DNA from: Pseudonocardia alaniniphila
GTDB taxonomy: Bacteria > Actinomycetota > Actinomycetes > Mycobacteriales > Pseudonocardiaceae
NCBI RefSeq assembly: GCF_022524485.1
Contig: NZ_JAKXMK010000042.1
Span: 1 to 64,000 of the forward strand
DNA: 64,000 nucleotides
Direction of reading: 5' to 3'
Below the pieces are notes generated by a model that saw only the letters and a program-made list of their open reading frames with translations, was not told the origin of the DNA and did not search any database. The translations under genes were made by a program, and so were the position numbers. The stretch's first letter is position 1; the number at the start of each line of letters is the position of its first letter. This document shows, in pieces, positions 35,199 through 43,882 of the stretch.

Positions 35199-36224
35199 AT
35201 GCAGCTGAGCTCGGCAGTGGGCTACGCGGGAGACGTCCGGGAGACCGCGGAGCAGGTGCGTTCCTGGGAGCGGGCCGGTCTCGACGCCGTCTGGGTGGCC
35301 GAGGCCTACGGCTACGACGCGCCGACGGTGATGGGGTACCTCGCCGGGCGCACCGAGCGGGTGCGGATCGGCTCGTCGATCCTGCCGTTCTACTCCCGGA
35401 CACCGGCGCTGCTCGCCCAGACCGCGTCGGGGCTCGACCACGTGTCCGGTGGTCGCGCGATCCTCGGCATCGGCTCGTCCGGTCCGCAGGTGGTGGAGGG
35501 CTGGCACGGCGTTCCCTTCGACAAGCCGATCGCCCGCACCCGCGAGGTGATCGAGATCTGCCGCCGGGTGTGGCGGCGCGAGCGGCTGGTGAACGACGGG
35601 CTCTACGCGATCCCGTTGCCGGACGGGCAGGGCACCGGTCTCGGCAAACCGCTCAAGCTCATCAACCACCCCGTGCGGTCGAGCATCCCGATCTACGTGG
35701 CCGCGCTCGGCGCCAAGAACGTCGCGCTCACGGCGGAGATCGCGGACGGCTGGATCCCCACGATGTTCGTCCCCGACCAGGCGGGCGAGATCTGGGGCGA
35801 CGCGCGGGCGGCGGGCGCGGCGAAGCGCCCGGCCGAACTGGGACCGCTACAGGTCGTGGCGGGCGGCCCGCTCGCGATCGGCGACGACGTGAAGCATCTG
35901 CGCGATCTGGCGCGCGGCTACTACGCCCTCTACATCGGCGGCATGGGCGCGCGCGAGCGGAACTTCTACTTCAACACGGCCTGTCGCTACGGCTACACCG
36001 ACGCCGCTCTGCGCATCCAGGAGCACTACCTCGCCGGCCGCAAGGACGAGGCCGCCGCCGCGGTGCCCGCCGACCTGCTCGAGCGGACGTCGCTGATCGG
36101 GCCCGCGAGCTATGTGAAGGAGCGGGTGGAGGCCTACCGCGCGGCCGGGGTGACGATGCTCAACGTCCGGCCCGTCGGGCCGGACCCGCTCGCCGACCTC
36201 GAGCAGCTGCGCGACTGGTTGTGA
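35199..36224 (+). CDS. LLM-class F420-dependent-type oxidoreductase
   Basis: A 341-residue luciferase-like protein. GYAGDVRETAEQVRSWERAGLDAVWVAEAYGYDAPT, RIGSSILPFYSRTPALLAQTA and SGGRAILGIGSSGPQVVEGWHG are the blocks typical of F420-dependent LLM oxidoreductases. A late AADGWIPTMF-like segment (IADGWIPTMFVPD) closes the barrel. ATG with GGGAGG upstream. It is divergent from the FadA6-like thiolase. Its stop is two bases from that of the convergent TetR gene. Substrate unknown. Confidence 0.9.
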   Translation: MQLSSAVGYAGDVRETAEQVRSWERAGLDAVWVAEAYGYDAPTVMGYLAGRTERVRIGSSILPFYSRTPALLAQTASGLDHVSGGRAILGIGSSGPQVVEGWHGVPFDKPIARTREVIEICRRVWRRERLVNDGLYAIPLPDGQGTGLGKPLKLINHPVRSSIPIYVAALGAKNVALTAEIADGWIPTMFVPDQAGEIWGDARAAGAAKRPAELGPLQVVAGGPLAIGDDVKHLRDLARGYYALYIGGMGARERNFYFNTACRYGYTDAALRIQEHYLAGRKDEAAAAVPADLLERTSLIGPASYVKERVEAYRAAGVTMLNVRPVGPDPLADLEQLRDWL

Positions 36225-36226
36225 GC

Positions 36227-36877
36227 TCAGCCGCGGTGGTCGGCGATCCGCAGCGCGATCTCCGTGTAGCGCTCCACGAGATCGGGCAGGCCGATCTCGC
36301 CCGCCGGTTCGTACCACTGTGCGATCGCGTTGCAGGCCGCCACGATGGATCGTCGCGCGTCCTCGGGGTGCGCGCATCGGAACGTTCCCCGTGCCGCGCC
36401 GTCGTCGATGATGTCGGCCCACAGCTGGGTGGCCGAGCGGCGCAGCCCGGCGAGGCGCTCCCGGTTGTCGGGTTCCAGGTTGCGCCACTCCTGCGCACCG
36501 ATGTTGCTCTCGATGCGGCGCTGCACGCGGTACTCCACGGTGGCCCGGACGAGCGCGCGCAAGCGGTCGGCCGGGTCGTCGCCCACCTCGCGCAGCGCCT
36601 CGTCGCACCGGTGGAAGTAGTCGTAGGTGCTCTCCTCGATCAGCGCCGCGAGGAGGTGCTGCTTGCTGGGATGCCAGTAGTACATGGCGGAGAGGCTGAG
36701 CCCCGCACGCTTGGCGATGTCACGGATCGAGGTGCCGTGGTAGCCGCGTTCGGCGAAGATCTCGCGGGCGGCGCCGGTGATGGCGTCGCGGCCGCCACCG
36801 CGGGGGATGACCGGGCCCGCGCGGGTATGAACGGCGCCGGGTGGCAGGTCGGAAGCGGTGCTCACGGGCGTCAGCAT
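36227..36877 (-). CDS. TetR/AcrR-family transcriptional regulator
   Basis: A 216-residue TetR-type regulator with the helix-turn-helix ITGAAREIFAERGYHGTSIRDIAKRAGLSLSAMYYWHPSKQH (about 33-74). The recognition helix is SAMYYWHPSK instead of the usual LYHHFPSK. The helical ligand domain resembles that of the other TetR protein (both contain an R-AL V-x-V/Y...LE or EP pattern and a C-terminal W-aromatic stretch, e.g. AQWYEPAGEI). It is divergent from the acyl-CoA dehydrogenase operon, with operator-like site f in between, a normal position for autoregulation and control of that operon. The start may be an internal GTG at residue 5 (VSTASD). Confidence 0.9.
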   Translation of the reverse strand: MLTPVSTASDLPPGAVHTRAGPVIPRGGGRDAITGAAREIFAERGYHGTSIRDIAKRAGLSLSAMYYWHPSKQHLLAALIEESTYDYFHRCDEALREVGDDPADRLRALVRATVEYRVQRRIESNIGAQEWRNLEPDNRERLAGLRRSATQLWADIIDDGAARGTFRCAHPEDARRSIVAACNAIAQWYEPAGEIGLPDLVERYTEIALRIADHRG

Positions 36878-36920
36878 ATGGGCGGGACGTGCGGTGGGCG
36901 CCTTCCTGGCCCGTTGTCAA

Positions 36921-36936
36921 CTTAACGAGTGATCGG
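36921..36936. promoter_or_regulatory. Regulon operator copy f, degenerate right half
   Basis: CTTAACGAGTGATCGG keeps the left half CTTAACGA but has a weak right half. It lies between the TetR gene (start 36,877) and the acyl-CoA dehydrogenase (start 36,982), where an operator would be expected. Confidence 0.5.
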
Positions 36937-36981
36937 TAGGTTCAGGATCTCTGCCTCTCGACGTCGTGGAGGGATGCGCGC

Positions 36982-38202
36982 ATGACCGTGGTCGACGCGA
37001 CCCAGAGCTACCGCAGCAGCGTGCGTACCTGGCTCAGGGACCACGCCCCTGGTCCGGCCGCCGGACTCCCGCCCGACGAGCAGCTGCGCCGGGCCCGGGA
37101 GTTCCAGGCCGCGCTCTACCGCGCCGGGTACGCAGGCATCACCTGGCCGACGGAGGTCGGCGGGCAGGGGCTGGGCACCGCGGAGCAGCAGATCTTCAGC
37201 GAGGAGGCCGCCGAGTTCGATCTGCCGACGTACCCGTTCATCATCGGCATGGGTATGTGCGGCCCCACCCTCGTCGACCTCGGGACGCCGGAACAGAAGC
37301 GGCGGTACCTGCCCGAGCTGCTGCTCGGCGAGGAGATCTGGTGCCAGCTGTTCTCCGAGCCCGGCGCGGGGTCGGACGTCGCGAGCCTGCAGACGCGCGC
37401 GGTGCGGGACGTGGACGGCTGGGTGGTCAACGGCCAGAAGGTCTGGACGACGAACGCGCAGTGGGCCGATTTCGGTGCGCTCCTCGCCCGTACCGACCCC
37501 GAGCGGCCCAAACATGCGGGCCTGACGATGTTCATCGTCGACATGCACGCTCCGGGCGTCACCGTGCGGCCGCTGAAGGACATGTCCGGGCGCGCGCCGT
37601 TCAACGAGGTCTACTTCGACGACGTCCGGATCCCCGACGACGCGGTGATCGGCGAGGTCAACCGAGGCTGGCAGGCCGCGGTGACGATGCTCGGCCACGA
37701 GCGGGTCTCGATCGGGGCCACCCGCAGGCCGCGGAGCAACCCGCTGGAGTTCGCCTCGCTCGTCGAGCTCGCCCGGCACGAGGGCGTCGCCGCTGATCCG
37801 GCGCAGCGTGAGCGGCTGGCGGAGCTGTACGCGCACGAGCGTGCGTTGGAGCTGTTCAACGCGCGGATGCGGCAGGAGGCCGCGGCCGGCAACCCGCCGG
37901 GGGCCCGTGGTTCGGTCGCCAAGCTGGCGGGCGCGTTGCTGCTGCGCCGCGCGATCGAGACCGCGAGCGAGCTCGCCGGCGCCGACGCCATCGCGTGGGA
38001 TCCCGACGACGCGCGCGCGGCCGAGCTGGCGCAGGGGATCAACTCCGCGCCGGCGTCGAGCATCGCGGGCGGCACCAACGAGGTGCAGCGCAACATCATC
38101 GGTGAGCGGATCCTCGGCTTGCCGAAGGAGCCGCAGGTCGATCGGGACGTCCCCTTCGCGGAACTCAAGGTCGGCACGCAACGACAGGGCGGTGTGCGGT
38201 GA
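36982..38202 (+). CDS. Acyl-CoA dehydrogenase, large partner of a two-subunit pair
   Basis: A 406-residue acyl-CoA dehydrogenase-fold protein. ITWPTEVGGQGLG, WCQLFSEPGAGSDVASLQTRAV (FAD and substrate segment, about 125-146), NGQKVWTTNAQWADFG and AGGTNEVQRNIIGERILGLP are visible. The position of the usual C-terminal catalytic glutamate (xEGT) is glycine (AGGT), as in the heteromeric FadE pairs of actinomycete steroid catabolism. The next gene overlaps it (GTGA) and encodes a second, shorter dehydrogenase-fold protein, so they probably form an alpha2beta2 enzyme. It is the first gene of a tightly overlapping five-gene operon. Confidence 0.92.
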   Translation: MTVVDATQSYRSSVRTWLRDHAPGPAAGLPPDEQLRRAREFQAALYRAGYAGITWPTEVGGQGLGTAEQQIFSEEAAEFDLPTYPFIIGMGMCGPTLVDLGTPEQKRRYLPELLLGEEIWCQLFSEPGAGSDVASLQTRAVRDVDGWVVNGQKVWTTNAQWADFGALLARTDPERPKHAGLTMFIVDMHAPGVTVRPLKDMSGRAPFNEVYFDDVRIPDDAVIGEVNRGWQAAVTMLGHERVSIGATRRPRSNPLEFASLVELARHEGVAADPAQRERLAELYAHERALELFNARMRQEAAAGNPPGARGSVAKLAGALLLRRAIETASELAGADAIAWDPDDARAAELAQGINSAPASSIAGGTNEVQRNIIGERILGLPKEPQVDRDVPFAELKVGTQRQGGVR

Positions 38203-39308
38203 AGCTCGTCCTCGAACCGGAGCAACAGGAGCTGCGCTCCACCGTCCGCAGGTTCCTCGCCGACCGGTCGCCGTCGGCGAAGGTGCGCGAGGCGATGGTG
38301 TCAGACCGCGGCTACGACGCTGACCTGTGGAACCGGATGGCCGGGCTGGGAGTCCTCGGGCTGGTCGTTCCCGACGAGCTCGGCGGCGCAGGGGCAGGGC
38401 ACGTCGAGCGGTCCGTGGTGCTGGAGGAACTGGGCCGGGCGCTGACGCCGTCGCCGTTCCTCGCCTCGGCGGTGCTCGCCACCGACGCCCTGCTCGCACT
38501 CGATGACGACGCCGCACGCACCGAGCTGCTGCCGCGGCTTGCTGCAGGCGAGCTCGTGGCCACGGTCGCGGTCGCCGAAGGCGGAGCCGGGTGGGATCGC
38601 GAGGGCGGTGCCACCACCGCCACCGAGCGCGGCGGTCGCTGGGAGATCGACGGCACCAAGACGCCCGTCCTCGCCGGTGACACCGCCGACCTGGTGCTCG
38701 TCTACGCCCGCACGCCGGGCGGCCCGGGCTGGTTCGCCGTCGACGGCGATGCCGGAGGCCTCACCCGCACGGCCCTGACCGGCCTCGACCCGACCAGGCG
38801 GCTCGCCCGGCTCACGTTCGCCGCCACCCCGGCCCGCCCGCTGGCCTGCGCCGACCCGGCGGCGGCGCTCGATCTCGTGGCCGACCTCGCCGCCGTCGCA
38901 CTGGCCGCGGAGCAGGTCGGCGGAATGCAGCGGGCGATGGAGCTGACCGTCGACTACGCGAAGGTGCGGGTGCAGTTCGGCAGGCTCATCGGCTCCTACC
39001 AGGCGGTGAAGCACGGCTGCGCCGACATGTACAGCGCGTGGGAGCACGCCGTGTCGGTGGTGCGGTACGCGACGTGGGTGGCCGACCACGACCGCCCCGA
39101 GCTGCCGCTGGCGGCAGCGCTCGCCCAGGCCTACGTCGGTCCGGCCTACTTCGCGACGGCGACCGGAATGGTGCAGTACCACGGCGGGGTCGGCTACACG
39201 TGGGAGCACGACGCGCACCTCTACTACAAGCGGGCCAAGAGCTCCGAGCTGCTGTTCGGGAGCCCGGCGCTGCACCGCACGCGGCTCGCCGACCGGCTCG
39301 GCGTGTGA
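38199..39308 (+). CDS. Acyl-CoA dehydrogenase, small partner subunit
   Basis: A 369-residue dehydrogenase-fold protein coupled to the preceding gene (GTG start overlapping its stop). LEPEQQELRSTVRRFL, LGLVVPDELGGAGAGHVERSVVLEELG, and the C-terminal RVQFGRLIGSYQAVKHGCADMY and YHGGVGYTWEHDAHLYYKRAK are typical of the small, FAD-sharing subunit of heteromeric FadE pairs. The middle is shortened and lacks the classical TEP.AGSD signature (AEGGAGWD in its place). A catalytic base for the pair cannot be assigned by eye. A crotonase gene follows 13 bp later. Confidence 0.9.
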   Translation: MKLVLEPEQQELRSTVRRFLADRSPSAKVREAMVSDRGYDADLWNRMAGLGVLGLVVPDELGGAGAGHVERSVVLEELGRALTPSPFLASAVLATDALLALDDDAARTELLPRLAAGELVATVAVAEGGAGWDREGGATTATERGGRWEIDGTKTPVLAGDTADLVLVYARTPGGPGWFAVDGDAGGLTRTALTGLDPTRRLARLTFAATPARPLACADPAAALDLVADLAAVALAAEQVGGMQRAMELTVDYAKVRVQFGRLIGSYQAVKHGCADMYSAWEHAVSVVRYATWVADHDRPELPLAAALAQAYVGPAYFATATGMVQYHGGVGYTWEHDAHLYYKRAKSSELLFGSPALHRTRLADRLGV

Positions 39309-39321
39309 GGGAGGAGACCGA

Positions 39322-40107
39322 ATGACCGACGAGGTCCTGCTCACCAGCCGCGACGGCGGCGTGCTGACCCTCACCCTGAACAGGCCGGAACGCAAGAACG
39401 CGATCAACGCCGACCTGTGGACCGCGCTGCGCGAGAACCTCACCGCCGCAGGCAACGACCCCGACGTGCGCGCGATCGTGATCACCGGAGCGGGCGGGGA
39501 CTTCTGCTCCGGGGCGGACCTCTCCGGCGGAGTCAGCACCGGGCACCCGCTGGACCGCATGCGCGGGATCAACGAGGTGGCCCTGCTGCTGCACGAGCTG
39601 CCCATCCCGTCGGTCGCGAAGGTCGACGGCGTCGCGGTCGGTGCCGGCTGGAATCTCGCACTGGGCTGCGACCTCGTGGTCTGCACCCCTCGCGCGCGGT
39701 TCTCGCAGATCTTCGCCCGGCGCGGGCTCTCCCTGGACTTCGGCGGCTCCTGGCTCCTGCCGAAGCTGGTCGGATTGCAGCAGGCGAAGCGGCTCGCGCT
39801 GCTCGCCGAGATGATCGACGCCGCGGAGGCGCAGCGGCTGGGGCTGGTGACCTGGGTGGTCGAGCCCGAGGAGATCGACGCCTTCGTCACCGACCTCGGC
39901 GAGCGGCTGGCCGCCGCCCCGCCGGTGGCGATCGCCCAGTCCAAGGCGCTGCTCAACGAGGGCGCCGACCGCACGATGCGCGACGCGCTGTCCAGCGAGG
40001 CGCGCACGCAGACGATCAACTTCGCCACCGCGGACGCACCCGCGGCCTTCGCGGCCTTCACGGCGAAGACGGACCCCGTGTTCACCGGGGAGTGGGCGGT
40101 CCGATGA
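39322..40107 (+). CDS. Enoyl-CoA hydratase/isomerase family protein
   Basis: A 261-residue crotonase with LTLNRPERKNAIN, ITGAGGDFCSGADLSG, KVDGVAVGAGWNLALGCDLVV and FARRGLSLDFGGSWLLPKLVG. The first catalytic-glutamate site is not acidic; an aspartate (LSLDFGG) stands at the second. This arrangement is common in actinomycete crotonases next to FadE pairs. ATG with GGGAGGAG upstream. Its stop overlaps the next crotonase start (ATGA). Confidence 0.9.
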   Translation: MTDEVLLTSRDGGVLTLTLNRPERKNAINADLWTALRENLTAAGNDPDVRAIVITGAGGDFCSGADLSGGVSTGHPLDRMRGINEVALLLHELPIPSVAKVDGVAVGAGWNLALGCDLVVCTPRARFSQIFARRGLSLDFGGSWLLPKLVGLQQAKRLALLAEMIDAAEAQRLGLVTWVVEPEEIDAFVTDLGERLAAAPPVAIAQSKALLNEGADRTMRDALSSEARTQTINFATADAPAAFAAFTAKTDPVFTGEWAVR

Positions 40108-40991
40108 CGCAGTACAGCGAGATCCTGTTCGACGTGGCCGACGGCGTCGCCACGATCACCCTGAACCGGCCGGACCGGCTCAACGCGTTCACCACCACGA
40201 TGCTCCGCGAGCTCGTGGCGGCGTTCGACGCGACCGACACCGACGACGAGGTCCGCGTCGTCATCATCACAGGCGCGGGGCGCGGTTTCTGCGCGGGTGC
40301 CGACCTCGGGCGCGGAGGGAGCACCTTCGACGCCACCGACGAGACGAGAGTTGCCGAGCGGGCCGACTTCGAGACCGTCGACGGAGTGCCGCGCGACGGC
40401 GGCGGGATCGTGTCGCTGCGTGTCGCCGCGTCGCGCAAGCCGGTGATCGTGGCGGTCAACGGCCCGGCCGTCGGCGTGGGCGCCACGATGATCCTTCCGG
40501 CCGACATCCGGCTGGCGGCGGAGTCGGCGAAGTTCGGGTTCGTGTTCGCCCGTCGTGGCCTGGTGCCGGAAGCCGCGTCGAGCTGGTTCCTGCCGCGGGT
40601 GGTCGGGATCTCGAAGGCGATGGAGTGGGTGGCCACCGGCCGGGTGTTCCCGGCGGCCGAGGCGCTGGCCGGGGGACTGGTCTCCCAGGTGGTGCCGGAC
40701 GCCGAGCTGTTGGCGACCGCCCGCTCGATCGCCGCGGAGATCGCGGAGAACACCTCCGCGGTGTCGGTGGCGCTGTCGCGGCAGATGCTGTGGTCGATGC
40801 TCGGCGCGTCGACGCCGTGGGAGGCGCACCGCGTCGACTCGGCGGCGATCTTCCGGCTCGGCCAGGCCCCGGACGCCGTGGAGGGCGTCACGTCGTTCCT
40901 GGAGAAGCGCCCGCCGAAGTTCCCAGGCCGGGTCGGCGACTACCTCGACGTCGTGCCGGCGTGGCCGACCCGTCCGCCGGACATGCCGTGA
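40104..40991 (+). CDS. Enoyl-CoA hydratase/isomerase family protein
   Basis: A 295-residue crotonase, longer than its neighbour through an insertion around ATDETRVAERADFETVDGVP (about 78-97) and a C-terminal tail ending WPTRPPDMP. ITLNRPDRLNAFT, ITGAGRGFCAGADLG, AVNGPAVGVGATMILPADIRL and FARRGLVPEAASSWFLPRVVG (glutamate at the second catalytic region) are visible. Both ends overlap neighbours (ATGA at the start, GTGA at the stop), so it is translationally coupled to the crotonase before it and the SDR after it. Confidence 0.9.
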   Translation: MTQYSEILFDVADGVATITLNRPDRLNAFTTTMLRELVAAFDATDTDDEVRVVIITGAGRGFCAGADLGRGGSTFDATDETRVAERADFETVDGVPRDGGGIVSLRVAASRKPVIVAVNGPAVGVGATMILPADIRLAAESAKFGFVFARRGLVPEAASSWFLPRVVGISKAMEWVATGRVFPAAEALAGGLVSQVVPDAELLATARSIAAEIAENTSAVSVALSRQMLWSMLGASTPWEAHRVDSAAIFRLGQAPDAVEGVTSFLEKRPPKFPGRVGDYLDVVPAWPTRPPDMP

Positions 40992-41758
40992 CCGCGCCGC
41001 TGTTCGATCTGACCGGGCACGTCGCGCTGGTCACCGGAGGCAACTCGGGGATCGGGCTCGGGATGGCGCACGGGCTCGCGCAGACCGGCGCCGACGTCTG
41101 CATCTGGGGCACCAACGTCGAACGCAACGAGGCCGCGGTGCAGGAGCTGGAGAAGCACGGCACGCGGGTGCGGGCGATCAGGTGCGACGTCGGTGACGAG
41201 GCGGATGTGCAGTCGGGCTTCGCCGAGACGATCGAGCACTTCGGCCGTGTCGACTCGTGCTTCGCCAACGCGGGCGTGGGCGGTTCGGGCACGAGGTTCG
41301 TCGAGACGAGCCTGGCGGACTTCCGCGCGGTCACCCGCGTCAATCTCGACGGTGCCTTCCTCACACTGCGGGCCGCGGCTGCGCACATGGTCGAGCGCGG
41401 TGGTGGGGGAGTGCTCGTCGGTACGTCGAGCGTGTCGGCGATCCACGGGGCGCCCCGCGGTCAGGCCTACGCCGCGAGCAAGGCGGGCCTCACCGCGATG
41501 ATCAAGGCCTGCGCCGTCGAGCTCGCGCGGTACGGGATCAACGCGCACTCGATCGTCGCGGGCTGGACCGAGACCCCACTGGCCTCGCCGAAGCTGCACG
41601 ACGAGACGTTCGAGCGCAACGTGATGAAGCGGATGCCGCACCGGCGCTGGGGTGAGCCACGGGACTTCGCCCGGCTGGCCGTCTACCTCGCGTCGGGCAC
41701 CGGTGGTTTCCACACCGGCGACTCCATCGTCGTCGACGGGGGCTACTCGATCTTCTGA
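40988..41758 (+). CDS. SDR-family oxidoreductase
   Basis: A 256-residue classical short-chain dehydrogenase. The NAD(P) motif TGGNSGIGLGMA (about 15-26), NAGVGG, VGTSSVSA (Ser), YAASKAG (Tyr/Lys) and VDGGYSIF at the end are all present. It probably acts as a 3-hydroxyacyl-CoA or alcohol dehydrogenase, the step after hydration in this operon (dehydrogenase pair, two hydratases, SDR). GTG start overlapping the previous stop. It is the last gene of the operon and converges on the PucR-type regulator gene. Confidence 0.92.
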   Translation: MTAPLFDLTGHVALVTGGNSGIGLGMAHGLAQTGADVCIWGTNVERNEAAVQELEKHGTRVRAIRCDVGDEADVQSGFAETIEHFGRVDSCFANAGVGGSGTRFVETSLADFRAVTRVNLDGAFLTLRAAAAHMVERGGGGVLVGTSSVSAIHGAPRGQAYAASKAGLTAMIKACAVELARYGINAHSIVAGWTETPLASPKLHDETFERNVMKRMPHRRWGEPRDFARLAVYLASGTGGFHTGDSIVVDGGYSIF

Positions 41759-41811
41759 TCGCCGTCCCGCTTGTTCGCTTCATGATCACCAGTTGGGGGT
41801 CGGGAGCCGGG

Positions 41812-43842
41812 TCATACCCTGCTGCAGGGCCTGAAACGTTGATCATGGGCTCGGCTCTCGGTGCCGGCCGACGGCATGATCGCCGGTTCGGGACGGGCCG
41901 CCGGGTCATGTGCCGTCTGATCCGGCTCATCGAGGGGCGCATCGGGGATGCACTCCAGCAGCCGGTGCAGCTGTAGCGCCACCTGCATCTCCAGCGCGCC
42001 CCGCGGCGACCGCCAGGCGGGGCCGCCGAGCACGTGATCGACGCGGTCCAGCCGCTGGTAGGCGGTGTTGACGTGCACCCCGAGACGCCGGGCGGCGGCC
42101 GGTGGGTTCTGGCCGCACGCGAAGTACTGCCGGACCGTCTCGACGAGCTGCGCGTGGTGTTCGTGGTCGTAGCGCAGGAGCGGTCCGAGGGTGCGTGCCA
42201 GTAGCTCCTGCACCTGCGCGGGCTCGGGATCCTCCAGCACCGTGCCGAGCACCCCGAGCTCCGCGATGTCCGCTGCGCCGCCCTCGCGCCCCAGCGCGAG
42301 CAGCAGGAGCTGGCAGCGCGCGGCGTCGCGGTGCAGGCTGCGGACTGCGGGCGCGGAGTCGGCCGGACCCGCTCCACCGGCGGTCACCGTGCATCCGGTG
42401 GCCCGGCCGATCTCGGCCGCCGCCTCGCGCGCCGCGGCGCCGGGGGTCATGTCCGGTAGGAGCAGCACGGCATTGCCGCCGTGCTCCCCGGCGATCCCGC
42501 CGCGTGCCGCCGCGAACTCGGCGGCTGCCGTGGCCATGGCCCGTCGCGGGACGCCGGGGGCGGCGGCCACCACGACGGCGTGCGGTCGGGTGAAGTCGAT
42601 CCCGCCCAGCCGGGCGGCCCTCCGCCGGAACGCCGCCCAGTCCGGGGCCCGCTCCGCGAGGAGGTCCTCGACCAGCTCGGCCCGCAGCTCCTGCGTGACG
42701 AGAGCGGTCTGGCGTTCCATGAGGAGCAGCAACGCGGCGGTCTGGGAGGCACGTTCGAGCGTGCGCGTATCGGCCTCGGCGAGTGGTCCGCATCGGCCGA
42801 ACACCAGCCGGCCGAACATCTCGGTTCCGGCGCGGACCGGGACGTCCCGGATCTCCACGGGTGGCTCGGCCCGGCCGGCGAGCACGTCCTCCGAACGTGG
42901 CGCGCCGGGAACGCTCGCCATCGCGAGCACGGCGCCCGAGCTCGACACGACCGCGACCGTGCCGTCGAGGATGCGGGCAAGGGTGCGGGTGAACTCCGGC
43001 ATGCCGACGCGGGTGAGCGCCATCGGCATCAGCTGCTCGTGTACGCGCCCGGCGCGTTCCAGCGCCTGTCGCTGCGATCGCAGCTGCGCGTTCGCGGCGC
43101 GCAGCTCCGCCGATGCGGCCTCCACCCGCTCGAACAGGCGGGCGTTCTCGATCACGATGGACGCGTGGGCGGCGAGCGAGGTGAGCATCGAGATCTCGGC
43201 CAGGTCGAAGGTGCGCTCATGGCGGTTGGCGGCGAACAGCGCCCCGACGACCGCCGTGCCGAGCTTGATGGGAACCCCGGCGATGGCAACGATGTCGTCC
43301 TCCGCGACCGCCGCCGCGACGAGCGGGTCGCGCCGGATCCTCGGGTCGGTCCGGTAGTTCGCGGTGGCGAGGGGCTGGCCGGACTGGATGACGTAGCCGC
43401 CGACCCCGAAGCCCGGGCCCTGGCGCACCGACTCGATCGGGCGGGTCCGGGTGCCGGACGTGACACGCATGTAGGCGTCGCCGGTGGTCTGGTCGATCAG
43501 CGCGATGTAGGTGGAGTCGCAGGCCAGCAGCGTGCGGGAGCGCTCGACGATCGTGGTGAGCACGGCGTCGCTGCCGCGCAGTGAGGTGAGGTCGCGGGCG
43601 GTCTCGTAGAGCACCTGCGCCTCCCGTTCCTGGCGGGCCCGCCGGTCGAGCAGGGTGCGGATCCGCCGGGCGTCGGTGACCGCCCGCGCGAGCAGGTCAC
43701 GGTCAGGCCCGTCCGGGGTCGCGTCGCGCACCAGCGCCTCGAGCTCCTCGATCGGCGCTTCCTCGGAGAGGAACTGCATGACGCGGGACAGCACGCCGGT
43801 GACGGTGGAGCTCCCGGCGGGTGCGTCGGCGGTGAGGGACAT
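41812..43842 (-). CDS. PucR-type transcriptional regulator with GAF domain, copy 1
   Basis: A 676-residue regulator. A leader helix (about 15-75) is followed by a GAF domain (about 85-240; GGYVIQSGQPLATANYRTDPR, AIAGVPIKLGTAVVGALFAANR), a coiled stretch (about 240-275), a variable middle, and a C-terminal PucR helix-turn-helix (about 570-625; VRQYFACGQNPPAAARRLGVHVNTAYQRLDRVDHVLG). Proteins of this layout sense small molecules and activate catabolic operons. A closely related copy is at 44,743-46,689. Only an SDR lies between them, and it starts shortly upstream on the same strand. Confidence 0.9.
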   Translation of the reverse strand: MSLTADAPAGSSTVTGVLSRVMQFLSEEAPIEELEALVRDATPDGPDRDLLARAVTDARRIRTLLDRRARQEREAQVLYETARDLTSLRGSDAVLTTIVERSRTLLACDSTYIALIDQTTGDAYMRVTSGTRTRPIESVRQGPGFGVGGYVIQSGQPLATANYRTDPRIRRDPLVAAAVAEDDIVAIAGVPIKLGTAVVGALFAANRHERTFDLAEISMLTSLAAHASIVIENARLFERVEAASAELRAANAQLRSQRQALERAGRVHEQLMPMALTRVGMPEFTRTLARILDGTVAVVSSSGAVLAMASVPGAPRSEDVLAGRAEPPVEIRDVPVRAGTEMFGRLVFGRCGPLAEADTRTLERASQTAALLLLMERQTALVTQELRAELVEDLLAERAPDWAAFRRRAARLGGIDFTRPHAVVVAAAPGVPRRAMATAAAEFAAARGGIAGEHGGNAVLLLPDMTPGAAAREAAAEIGRATGCTVTAGGAGPADSAPAVRSLHRDAARCQLLLLALGREGGAADIAELGVLGTVLEDPEPAQVQELLARTLGPLLRYDHEHHAQLVETVRQYFACGQNPPAAARRLGVHVNTAYQRLDRVDHVLGGPAWRSPRGALEMQVALQLHRLLECIPDAPLDEPDQTAHDPAARPEPAIMPSAGTESRAHDQRFRPCSRV

Positions 43843-43882
43843 CGGTGACCTCCTGTCGCACGGGCGCGGCCGGACCGCGAAT